Assembly: GCA_021732945.1 (NCBI GenBank)
Contig: JAKFWB010000557.1
Location: forward strand, 1-10,020
Direction: 5' to 3'
Source of the DNA: Porphyrobacter sp.
GTDB taxonomy: Bacteria; Pseudomonadota; Alphaproteobacteria; Sphingomonadales; Sphingomonadaceae
DNA length: 10,020 bases
Part shown: positions 1-6,647 of the stretch, one piece after another
How the letters are laid out: every line of letters begins with the position of its first letter
How positions within the stretch are numbered: position 1 is the stretch's first letter
Program-made: the position numbers and the translations under genes
The notes under the pieces: model-generated
Seen by the model: the letters and a program-made list of their open reading frames with translations, nothing else
Databases searched by the model: none
Told to the model about the DNA's origin: nothing

Positions 1-45
1 TTCTTGTAGCAATATGGGCTCGACACTGAGGAAGGCATCGCGCTG
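1..45 (+). other. putA coding continuation interrupted by an in-frame TAG
   Basis: Read in the putA frame, this edge gives F-L-stop-Q-Y-G-L-D-T-E-E-G-I-A-L, running straight into the MCLAEAL motif. The residues after the stop resemble the PutA family segment that normally precedes MCLAEAL, so this looks like coding sequence rather than leader. The TAG at 7-9 could be a CAG glutamine codon changed by one base, a sequencing error, or the mark of a frameshift just upstream. The window gives no way to tell these apart. Confidence 0.6.
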
Positions 46-2934
46 ATGTGCCTTGCCGAAGCGCTGATGCGCGTGCCCGATGCCGCCACCGCCGATGCGC
101 TGATCCGCGACAAGATCGGCAGCATCGAATGGGGCGAGCACCTTGGCGAAAGCAGCTCCACCTTTGTCAATGCCGCGACCTTTTCGCTGATGCTGACCGG
201 CGAGGTGCTCGATCCGCCCGAAGCGCGCCAACGCGGGATGGGGGGCGTGCTGAAGCGCGCGATCAACCGGCTGGGCGAACCGGTGATCCGCACCGCGACC
301 GGTCAGGCGATGAAGATTCTTGGCGGGCAATTCGTGTTCGGCCGCACGATTGACGAAGCGCTGAAACGCGCCGCGCCCGAACGCGCGCAGGGCATCACTC
401 ACAGCTTCGACATGCTGGGCGAGGCGGCAATGACCTTTGCCGATGCGGAGAAATATCGCCTGAGTTACGAAGCCGCGCTGACCCGGTTGGCGCGCGAATC
501 TGGGGCTGGGGTAAGCGCGTCGCCCGGCATTTCGGTCAAGCTGTCGGCGCTGCATCCCAAGTACAACTTCTTCCATGCCGATGAAGCCAAGGCCGCGATG
601 GTGCCGATGATCCGCGCGCTGGCTGTGAAGGCGCGCGATGCCGATATCCACTTCACCATCGACGCGGAAGAGGCCGAACGGCTCGAACTCAGCCTCGACA
701 TCATCGAGGAACTGGTCGCCGATGACGACCTGTTCCGCCGCCCCGATGGCAGCCGCTGGGAGGGCTTCGGCCTTGCGATTCAGGCCTACCAAAAACGCGG
801 CGTGGCGGTGTGCGACTGGGCGGGGAAGCTTGCCCGGCGGCACGGGCGCAAGCTGTTCGTGCGGCTGGTCAAGGGCGCCTATTGGGACAGCGAAGTGAAG
901 CTGGCGCAGATTGGCGGATACAGCGATTACCCGGTGTTCACCCGCAAGGTTGCGACAGATGTCAGCTACCTCGCATGCGCCGCGCGGCTGTTCGAACACA
1001 GCGATGTGCTGCGCCCCGCTTTCGCTACGCACAACGCCTATACGATCGCCGCGATCAAGGCGCTGAGTGAAGGCCGCTCTTTCGAGTTTCAACGCCTGCA
1101 TGGCATGGGCGAGGAGGTCTATCAGGCGCTCCGCCGGGTTGAGGGCAACAATCCCACGCCTGTTCGCATCTATGCGCCGGTGGGCGGGCACAAGGAGTTG
1201 CTCGCATATCTGGTGCGCCGCCTGCTGGAAAATGGGGCCAATACCAGCTTTGTGAACCGCATGGGCGATGCTGATATTCCGGCCGAAGAACTGGTCGGCG
1301 ATCCGGTGGCGGAACTCGCCGCGCTCAGCCCGCGCCGCAATCCGGCGATCCCCTTGCCGGGAGACATCTTCGGGGGCCGCCAGAACAGCGCCGGGATTGA
1401 TTTGAGCGATCCCTTGGAGCGCGGGCCGTTGCTGGGGCGGTTGGTGGGCCTCGCCAATATCCATTGGCGGGCCGAGCCGACCTTTCCGAGCGCTGCGCCG
1501 GGTGAGGTTGTGGCAGTCACATCGCCGCATGATCCCGCCGCCGTAATCGGCACGCGACGCGATGCCACCGCTGAAGAGGTCGATGCCGCCTTCACCCGCG
1601 CCGCCGCGATCCAGCCCGGCTGGGACGCGCTGGGCGGCGAGGCGCGCGCGCTGCTGCTGGAAGAAGCTGCCGATCTGTTTGAACGCCATTCGGTCGAGTT
1701 CCTCAGCCTGTGCCAGCGTGAAGCGGGCAAGACGCTGATGGATGCGGTGCTCGAACTGCGCGAGGCGGTTGATTTCCTGCGCTACTACGCCGCCGAAGCG
1801 CGGCGTCAGTTTTCAGCGCCGACCATCCTGCCGGGGCCAACGGGCGAGGAGAACTCGCTGTCGCTTCACGGACGCGGGGTGTTTGCCACGATCAGCCCGT
1901 GGAATTTCCCGCTGGCGATCTTCATCGGCATGGCCGCCGCCGCGCTGGCGGCTGGCAACAGCGTCATTGCCAAGCCTGCCGAACAGACCCCGCTGATCGC
2001 TGCGCTCGCGGTCAAACTGTGTCACGAAGCGGGCATCCCGCCAGAGGCGCTGCAATTGCTCCCCGGAGCGGGCGCGGTCGGCCAGATGATCACCGCCGAT
2101 CCGCGCCTCGCTGGCGTCGCCTTCACCGGATCGACCGACACCGCCCGCGCGATCAACCGCGCGCTCGCCAATCGCGACGGGCCAATCGCCACGCTGATCG
2201 CCGAGACCGGCGGGCAGAACACGATGATCGTCGACAGCTCCGCCCTGCCCGAACAGGTAGTGCGCGATGTGCTGGCAAGCGCGTTCCAGAGTGCGGGCCA
2301 ACGCTGTTCGGCGTTGCGGGTACTGTATCTGCAAGAGGACATCGCCGAGCCGGTGCTGGAAATGATCCGCGGCGGGTTCGCGGCGCTGAGCGTGGGCGAT
2401 CCGGCGCACCTCACCACCGATGTAGGCCCGGTGATCGACGACGAGGCAAAGGCGCTGCTTGAAGCCCATATCGCCGATTGCACCGCGCGCGGGCTTAAGG
2501 TGGAACGTCTGCCCGGCACCCCGGCCAAGGGGCATTTCGTCGCACCGACGATCATCGAACTGGCATCGATCAGCGAGCTGGCGCGTGAAAATTTTGGCCC
2601 GGTGCTTCATGTGGTGCGGTTCAAGGCGGGCGAGCTGGGGCAAGTGGTGGATGCCATCAACGCCACCGGATTCGGCCTCACCCTCGGCCTCCATAGCCGC
2701 ATCGCCGAGACGCGGCGCTTCGTGCAATCGCGGGCCAAGGTCGGCAATTTCTACGTCAACCGCAACCAGATCGGCGCGGTGGTCGAGAGCCAGCCGTTTG
2801 GCGGGGAGGGCCTGTCGGGCACCGGCCCCAAAGCGGGCGGCCCGCACTACCTCGCCCGGTTCGCGACCGAACGGGTGATGTGCATCGACACCACCGCAGC
2901 CGGAGGGAATGCGAGCCTGCTGGCGGCGGGCTAA
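46..2934 (+). CDS. putA: Bifunctional proline dehydrogenase / L-glutamate-5-semialdehyde dehydrogenase PutA (5' end outside window)
   Basis: PutA oxidises proline to glutamate in two steps: FAD-dependent proline dehydrogenase (PRODH), then NAD-dependent P5C dehydrogenase. The visible 962 residues hold both domains. Numbering from the ATG at 46, PRODH carries LVKGAYW (about 274-280), FQRLHGMGE (348-356) and the substrate-binding Arg pair R391/R392 in RRLLENGANTSF. The aldehyde dehydrogenase half starts near 480 and shows ISPWNFP (616-622), FTGS (693-696), the catalytic-type Glu E720 in AETGGQN and the catalytic Cys C754 in SAGQRCS. It ends where minimal PutAs of about 1000 residues end, so there is no extra C-terminal domain. 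The true start should lie upstream of base 1, because family-like sequence (QYGLDTEEGIAL) precedes the ATG; a TAG at 7-9 interrupts that frame. GAGGAAGG at 28-35 could by chance serve a restart at 46. Whether an N-terminal DNA-binding domain exists cannot be seen. Confidence 0.95.
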   Translation: MCLAEALMRVPDAATADALIRDKIGSIEWGEHLGESSSTFVNAATFSLMLTGEVLDPPEARQRGMGGVLKRAINRLGEPVIRTATGQAMKILGGQFVFGRTIDEALKRAAPERAQGITHSFDMLGEAAMTFADAEKYRLSYEAALTRLARESGAGVSASPGISVKLSALHPKYNFFHADEAKAAMVPMIRALAVKARDADIHFTIDAEEAERLELSLDIIEELVADDDLFRRPDGSRWEGFGLAIQAYQKRGVAVCDWAGKLARRHGRKLFVRLVKGAYWDSEVKLAQIGGYSDYPVFTRKVATDVSYLACAARLFEHSDVLRPAFATHNAYTIAAIKALSEGRSFEFQRLHGMGEEVYQALRRVEGNNPTPVRIYAPVGGHKELLAYLVRRLLENGANTSFVNRMGDADIPAEELVGDPVAELAALSPRRNPAIPLPGDIFGGRQNSAGIDLSDPLERGPLLGRLVGLANIHWRAEPTFPSAAPGEVVAVTSPHDPAAVIGTRRDATAEEVDAAFTRAAAIQPGWDALGGEARALLLEEAADLFERHSVEFLSLCQREAGKTLMDAVLELREAVDFLRYYAAEARRQFSAPTILPGPTGEENSLSLHGRGVFATISPWNFPLAIFIGMAAAALAAGNSVIAKPAEQTPLIAALAVKLCHEAGIPPEALQLLPGAGAVGQMITADPRLAGVAFTGSTDTARAINRALANRDGPIATLIAETGGQNTMIVDSSALPEQVVRDVLASAFQSAGQRCSALRVLYLQEDIAEPVLEMIRGGFAALSVGDPAHLTTDVGPVIDDEAKALLEAHIADCTARGLKVERLPGTPAKGHFVAPTIIELASISELARENFGPVLHVVRFKAGELGQVVDAINATGFGLTLGLHSRIAETRRFVQSRAKVGNFYVNRNQIGAVVESQPFGGEGLSGTGPKAGGPHYLARFATERVMCIDTTAAGGNASLLAAG

Positions 2935-2938
2935 GCGG

Positions 2939-2970
2939 CCCAACCCCCTCCCCTTGCGGGAGGGGTTGGG
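2939..2970. terminator. Hairpin between convergent putA and Cld-family gene, probable bidirectional terminator
   Basis: The 44-nt gap between the two convergent stop codons contains an inverted repeat. CCCCTCCC (2945-2952) pairs with GGGAGGGG (2958-2965) around a CTTGC loop, and the stem extends outward through CCCAA/TTGGG-type pairing if one C at 2944 is bulged. There is no T-tract on either side. Its position immediately after both stops suggests it ends transcription from both directions. A GC-rich intergenic repeat of another role is the alternative. Confidence 0.6.
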
Positions 2971-2978
2971 GGAGGGGG
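2958..2978 (+). other. G-quadruplex motif at the end of putA
   Basis: Four G-runs of 3, 4, 5 and 5 bases are separated by loops of 1, 2 and 1 bases, which satisfies the usual G3+ short-loop quadruplex pattern on the + strand. In the putA transcript it would be an RNA G-rich tract. The first two runs are also the right arm of the hairpin at 2939-2970, so the two structures would compete. The pattern is seen directly; folding is inferred. Confidence 0.5.
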
Positions 2979-3539
2979 CTAAACCGCCCGCGTCAGCCGG
3001 ATATCAACCTCGCGTTCCACGTAAGTCCATTCGAGGCTGTCGCGCAGCCGCGCCAGAAGCTCGTCTAACAGGCTTTCGTGTTCAGGGGCGAATTCGAACC
3101 AGGTGAGGAAGTCGAACGGCTCACCCAAATCGCGGCCATGGTGCAGCCGCCGCGCGATCTGCGGCAGGTATTCCATCCCGATGCTGGTGTGGCGCGATTG
3201 GTCTTCGTAGATGCGGCGGCGCTCGTCCTGCGCCAGCGCCCACCAGGCATCGCTTTTGCTGATCGGGATCAGCGCCGCCAGCCGCGCTTCACCGCGCCCC
3301 AAGGGGCTGCCGCGCGCGGTGAGTTCGGAATATTCCTCCCGCAACGTGTAGCGCAGGTGGCTCGCCACGCCCGCCAGCGTCCATGTTGGCGGGGCGGGTG
3401 CAGAGGTGTCGCCCGCGCGGATCGAGAGGCCCGCGACCACAGGCAGACCGTCGCCGCATAAAGTGGACATGCCCGTCACGGCCCAATCCCCGTGGGGGCC
3501 GCCGTCAAAGGCATAGAGAACACGCGCGCCGTAACTCAT
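2979..3539 (-). CDS. Chlorite dismutase family heme protein (short type)
   Basis: The 186-residue product resembles the short, roughly 180-residue chlorite-dismutase (Cld) lineage, for example the Nitrobacter enzyme, as I recall it. Family marks include AALIPI, DAWWALAQDERR, a His in SRHTSIGMEYLP (His117), Arg130 in IARRLHH, then FDFLTWFEFAPEH and EWTYVEREVDIRL. The His-to-Arg spacing of 13 equals that of the proximal heme ligand and distal Arg in Dechloromonas aromatica Cld (His170/Arg183), so the heme site and the residue linked to chlorite breakdown appear intact. Family members also include non-chlorite enzymes, so the substrate is unproven. No signal peptide is visible, suggesting a cytoplasmic protein. 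The frame is open back to an ATG at 3590, but those 17 codons lie in a repeat whose second copy has a 2-nt gap there, so MSYGARVL at 3539 is preferred. Neither start has a clear Shine-Dalgarno. It lies 123 nt downstream of the receptor gene on the same strand. Confidence 0.85.
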   Translation of the reverse strand: MSYGARVLYAFDGGPHGDWAVTGMSTLCGDGLPVVAGLSIRAGDTSAPAPPTWTLAGVASHLRYTLREEYSELTARGSPLGRGEARLAALIPISKSDAWWALAQDERRRIYEDQSRHTSIGMEYLPQIARRLHHGRDLGEPFDFLTWFEFAPEHESLLDELLARLRDSLEWTYVEREVDIRLTRAV

Positions 3540-3596
3540 GCCGCGATGATGCGGCAGAACCCGCCGCATGCGCTTTCGAAATTCCGCCATAACGGC
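3537..3596 (+). repeat. Direct repeat, left copy (A), upstream of the Cld-family gene
   Basis: This segment aligns with 9601-9658 in the same orientation. Counting by eye, 50 of 58 aligned positions match, with one 2-nt gap (3568-3569). Shared blocks include CCGCGAT, CCCGCCGC, GCGCTTT and GAAATTCCGCCAT. Similarity continues leftward into the first seven Cld-family codons (3516-3536, about 14 of 21). Copy A also contains a perfect 7-bp stem, ATGCGGC (3549-3555) with GCCGCAT (3563-3569) around AGAACCC; in copy B one pair of the stem is lost. It may be a duplicated promoter region or a dispersed intergenic repeat. Confidence 0.75.
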
Positions 3597-3616
3597 ATTG
3601 GGTGCGCCGAATGGGA

Positions 3617-3646
3617 CGGAGGGGCACGTTCGACCGTGCCCCTCCG
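3617..3646 (-). terminator. 12-bp perfect hairpin after the TonB-dependent receptor gene
   Basis: CGGAGGGGCACG (3617-3628) and CGTGCCCCTCCG (3635-3646) are exact reverse complements around a 6-nt loop. The hairpin starts 17 nt beyond the receptor stop codon, in the transcription direction of that gene. It lacks a U-tract, as do other GC-rich hairpins here. It would separate the receptor transcript from the Cld-family gene downstream, which argues against a simple operon between the two. Confidence 0.65.
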
Positions 3647-3662
3647 CGCCCTGCTGTGCCGA

Positions 3663-6284
3663 TCAGAACTCGACGCTGACCCGTCCGTAAAGGAAGCGCC
3701 CGCTGAAACCGAAGGGCGATTGCGACGAATAGGGCAGGAAGCTGTTGTTGACCCCGAAATTGACCCCGTTGACCGTGCCAAATGGCAGGCGATCGGGGTA
3801 TTCATCGAGCATATTGTTGGCACCCACCGCCAGCTGAATGAACTCGACCGGATTGTAGCGCACTTCCAGATCGACCACCCATTTCGGCGTCAGATCGAAA
3901 TCGCCCGGTGCATCCCCGGCTGCCACGCGGATATCATTGCGGATCTGGGGATTGGTGACCGTCACCGGCAGTCCGTCCGTCGTCGCCGTCGTCACGCCAT
4001 CGGGGATCAGCACTTCGCCGAACCGATTGGCGTTGATTGTTACGCCAAACGGCTCGTTCTCCCAGTTCAGGCCGAGGTTGAGCTTGTTGCTCGGTTGGCC
4101 ATCGGTCAGACGCAGACTTTCCTGCCGCGCGAACAGGCGGTTGGCGTTGAAGTTGGGGAATTCCCGCCGATCGGTGATCGTGTTTTCGTTGGTGTTGAAA
4201 CCCGCTGTCAGCGTCAGCCTGCCCATGCCGAAATCGGGCACACGGTAGCTGGCAACGACATCAAGCCCTTCGGTGCGGGTGTCGATCCCGTTGATGAAGA
4301 ACCGCGCGGAGGTGCCCACCACCATCGCATCCCGCAGCAGCTGTTCGACATCAGCGCCGACCAGATTTTCCGTCAGCACGATGCGGTCGTCGATCTTGAT
4401 GTTGTAGTAATCAACCGTGAGGCTGAGGCCGGTCAGCAGCGTGAACACCACGCCGCCGCTGATGTTGACCGACTTTTCCGGTTCAAGCGGCTGCGCACCA
4501 AGCGCGACCGCAATCGGAGAGCCGACCGGGAAGGTGCCAATTTCAATCAGCTGCCCGCCAACATTGTTGGTCGATGTGGTGGAGAAGAACTGCTGCGCCA
4601 GACCGGGCGCGCGGAATCCGGTCGACAGGGCGCCGCGCAAGGCGATCCCTTCAATCGGCTCAAACCGCGCGGCGATCTTGCCGTTGAAGGTATCGCCAAA
4701 GTCAGAGAAGTTCTCGTAACGCCCGGCCAGTTGGACGTTGAAGCTGTCCGAAAAATCATTGTCGATTTCGGCATAGGCGGCATAGCTGTCACGCGATGCA
4801 TCGACGGCGGTCGAAGGCTGGAAGCCGGGGAACACCTGCGCGCCCGGCGCAGCCCCGTTCGAGAAGGTAAAGGGGCCAGCGATATAGCTCGCCTCTTCGC
4901 CCGCCACGATCTTGTAGTTCTCGTTGCGCCATTCGCCGCCGAACGCGATCGAGCTGTCACCAATGCCCAGGTCAAATTCGCGCTGCGCATCGAAATTGAC
5001 CGAAGTCTGGCCCGAACGCAGCCCGCCCGCATCGAATTCGGTCGGGCTGACGAGCCCGCCGAGCGAGGTGTTGAAGCTGTTCGACACGCCGTAATCGAGC
5101 CGGTTGCTGCCGTAGTTGATCGACAGATCGAGGTTCCAGCCCCCGGCCTCACCGCGCACCCCGAGCGCGCCGGCAATATCCTCGATGTCGGCATCGATTT
5201 GCGGCAGGAAGCCATCGGGATAGAACGGCGCGCCGCCATTGGCGAAGTCGCGGTTGCGGGCATCATTGGCACGGCGATAAAAGCCGGTGCCATTCGCCTT
5301 GCGGTTGCCATAGCTGCCGAACGCGTAGAGTTCGAACGCGGGGCCAACATCAACGCCGGTGTTGACGAAGATGTTCACGTCCTCAGATTCGCCATCGCCG
5401 AAGCGGTGATTGTAGCGCTCAATCGTTGTCTCACGCGGATCGCCCACGCCCGCATATTGGCGGCGCGGATCCGGTCCGGCCCGGTTGGTGAAATCACGAT
5501 CCTTGTATTCGGCAGTGATGTTCACATAGGCGGTATCGCCCACCGGCAGGCCGAAATTGGCGGCCAGTGTGATCGTGTCGCCATCATTCCGTTCGCGATC
5601 TTCGCCGGTGAAGGTGATCGCCGGATCATCGCCGGTCCCGGTGGTCGGAGCCACGCTGGCGACCTGCGCCACGTCTTCCAGCGTGGTGATATATTTGCCG
5701 TAAGTGACCTGCGCACGGCCCCCTTCGCGCTTCTTCAACTGGACGTTGATCACCCCCGCGATCGCATCCGAGCCATATTGCGAGGCCGCGCCATCGCGCA
5801 GCACTTCAATCCGGTCAATCGCCAGCGGCGGGATGGTGTTCAAGTCGACCCCGGTCGAGCCGCGCCCGATCGAGCCGTTGAGATTGAGCAGCGCGGAGGA
5901 GTGCCGCCGCTTGCCATTGACCAGCACCAGCACCTGATCCGGCGCGAGGCCGCGCAAGGTCGCCGGGCGCAGCGAATCGGTGCCGTCGGTCAGCGATGGC
6001 TGCGGGAAGTTGAACGACGGCACGAGGTTGTTGAGCAGGCGGTTGGTTTCGGTCGTGCCTTGATTGAGCAAGGCGTCTGAACCGATCACATCAATCGGAA
6101 CCGCGCTTTCGGACACCGTGCGGTCGGTGCGCCGGGTGCCGGTGACGATGATGGTTTCGCCGGGCGCTGCTGGCTCCGCCGCCGCCGCTTCGCCCTCAGC
6201 CTGCGCAAAGGCGGGCTGCGCAGCGCATGCGATGGCGAGTATGGTCAGGGCGCAGTTCGCCCTGAAATTCGTGCGATATGACAT
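3663..6284 (-). CDS. TonB-dependent outer-membrane receptor, substrate unknown
   Basis: The 873-residue product is a plug-and-barrel receptor that would import a ligand across the outer membrane using TonB-ExbBD energy. Residues 1-27 form a signal peptide (hydrophobic ALTILAIACAA, then AFA before Q28). ETIIVTG at 43-49 looks like a TonB box. The plug covers about 55-185, with LRGLAPDQVLVLVNGKRR and IEVLRDGAASQYGSDAIAGV. The rest is beta-barrel ending in the typical aromatic terminus RVSVEF. The frame is open further upstream to 6386, but the start at 6284 is chosen because it gives a clean signal peptide and has GGAGAGG four nt before the ATG. Receptors of this type are abundant in sphingomonads and handle many ligands (siderophores, vitamins, sugars, peptides). 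Nothing in the sequence names the ligand. The divergent neighbour is a siderophore receptor, which makes iron acquisition a plausible but unproven role. Confidence 0.9.
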   Translation of the reverse strand: MSYRTNFRANCALTILAIACAAQPAFAQAEGEAAAAEPAAPGETIIVTGTRRTDRTVSESAVPIDVIGSDALLNQGTTETNRLLNNLVPSFNFPQPSLTDGTDSLRPATLRGLAPDQVLVLVNGKRRHSSALLNLNGSIGRGSTGVDLNTIPPLAIDRIEVLRDGAASQYGSDAIAGVINVQLKKREGGRAQVTYGKYITTLEDVAQVASVAPTTGTGDDPAITFTGEDRERNDGDTITLAANFGLPVGDTAYVNITAEYKDRDFTNRAGPDPRRQYAGVGDPRETTIERYNHRFGDGESEDVNIFVNTGVDVGPAFELYAFGSYGNRKANGTGFYRRANDARNRDFANGGAPFYPDGFLPQIDADIEDIAGALGVRGEAGGWNLDLSINYGSNRLDYGVSNSFNTSLGGLVSPTEFDAGGLRSGQTSVNFDAQREFDLGIGDSSIAFGGEWRNENYKIVAGEEASYIAGPFTFSNGAAPGAQVFPGFQPSTAVDASRDSYAAYAEIDNDFSDSFNVQLAGRYENFSDFGDTFNGKIAARFEPIEGIALRGALSTGFRAPGLAQQFFSTTSTNNVGGQLIEIGTFPVGSPIAVALGAQPLEPEKSVNISGGVVFTLLTGLSLTVDYYNIKIDDRIVLTENLVGADVEQLLRDAMVVGTSARFFINGIDTRTEGLDVVASYRVPDFGMGRLTLTAGFNTNENTITDRREFPNFNANRLFARQESLRLTDGQPSNKLNLGLNWENEPFGVTINANRFGEVLIPDGVTTATTDGLPVTVTNPQIRNDIRVAAGDAPGDFDLTPKWVVDLEVRYNPVEFIQLAVGANNMLDEYPDRLPFGTVNGVNFGVNNSFLPYSSQSPFGFSGRFLYGRVSVEF

Positions 6285-6288
6285 TAAG

Positions 6289-6295
6289 CCTCTCC
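6289..6295 (-). promoter_or_regulatory. Ribosome binding site that decides the receptor start
   Basis: On the - strand GGAGAGG is followed by CTTA and the ATG at 6284. It is the best Shine-Dalgarno in the upstream region and favours this start over the upstream in-frame ATG at 6386, whose N-terminal extension (FLLYFLDCGGSFRKRT) is not signal-peptide-like. Confidence 0.7.
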
Positions 6296-6346
6296 AGGTT
6301 ATTTTGTTTTTGGTTCTTTTGCGAAAGCTACCCCCGCAGTCCAAAA

Positions 6347-6352
6347 AGTATA
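6347..6352 (-). promoter_or_regulatory. Possible -10 element for the - strand receptor gene
   Basis: On the - strand TATACT matches TATAAT at 5 of 6 positions and sits in the A/T-rich stretch about 60 nt before the receptor start. No convincing -35 hexamer is seen at the usual distance, so the call is weak. Confidence 0.3.
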
Positions 6353-6504
6353 ACAAAAAGACCGTCGTGGGCGGATAAATGTTCAATATGTTGCGCTTGG
6401 GTTACAGAAAAGATCGCGCCTGATCGGCGTCAGACAACGCCATGCGGCGCGTCGCCAGACAGGCCGGAGTCATGCGGGCTGTTCCGAATTGTGACGGGCA
6501 ATAA

Positions 6505-6534
6505 TTGACCATGCCCCCTACGGCACCATGCAAT
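6505..6534 (+). promoter_or_regulatory. Possible promoter for the siderophore receptor-piuC operon
   Basis: TTGACC (6505-6510) matches TTGACA at five positions and is followed after 18 bp by TGCAAT (6529-6534), which matches TATAAT at four. A transcript from here would have a leader of just over 100 nt. The palindrome CAATAATTG overlaps the -35 element and could bind a regulator, but this is speculative. Confidence 0.25.
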
Positions 6535-6647
6535 GGGTATCCGCGTTTGAAGCGCCTTTAATGTTTGCATCCGATAGGAGCTTTGGGCATTCGTAGATTG
6601 GTCTCGAACGCGGCGAACGCCTGCGACATCGGGAATGGGGGATTACG

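Larger units (their letters stand above)
6285..6647. other. Divergent intergenic region between the two receptor genes
   Basis: No credible gene is seen in these 363 nt. The half next to the - strand receptor (6300-6420) is clearly richer in A and T than the rest of the window, as expected for a promoter and leader. Two small GC stems lie side by side: GGCGT/ACGCC (6426-6441) and GGCG/CGCC (6446-6456). CAATAATTG at 6499-6507 is a short palindrome. I looked for a classical Fur box, an Irr-type box and a clear RirA-type box and recognised none, so iron control is expected from the genes but not demonstrated by the DNA. Confidence 0.5.

Noticed and set aside
1813-2943. Open frame of 376 codons on the - strand opposite putA
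   Set aside because: Antisense shadow of the P5C dehydrogenase domain; Arg/His/Gly-rich product without motifs.
3540-3590. Extension of the Cld-family protein to the upstream ATG at 3590
   Set aside because: The extra 17 residues are basic and unlike the family start, no Shine-Dalgarno precedes that ATG, and the second copy of this DNA has a 2-nt gap that would shift the frame.
3492-6080. A very long open frame (862 codons) on the + strand opposite the receptor gene
   Set aside because: The - strand has signal peptide, TonB box, plug motifs, barrel terminus and ribosome binding site. The + frame yields Arg/Ile/Val-rich low-complexity protein with no recognisable domain, as antisense frames of GC-rich genes commonly do.
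6285-6386. Extension of the receptor to the in-frame ATG at 6386
   Set aside because: It places a charged segment before the signal peptide and ignores the good Shine-Dalgarno just before the ATG at 6284.
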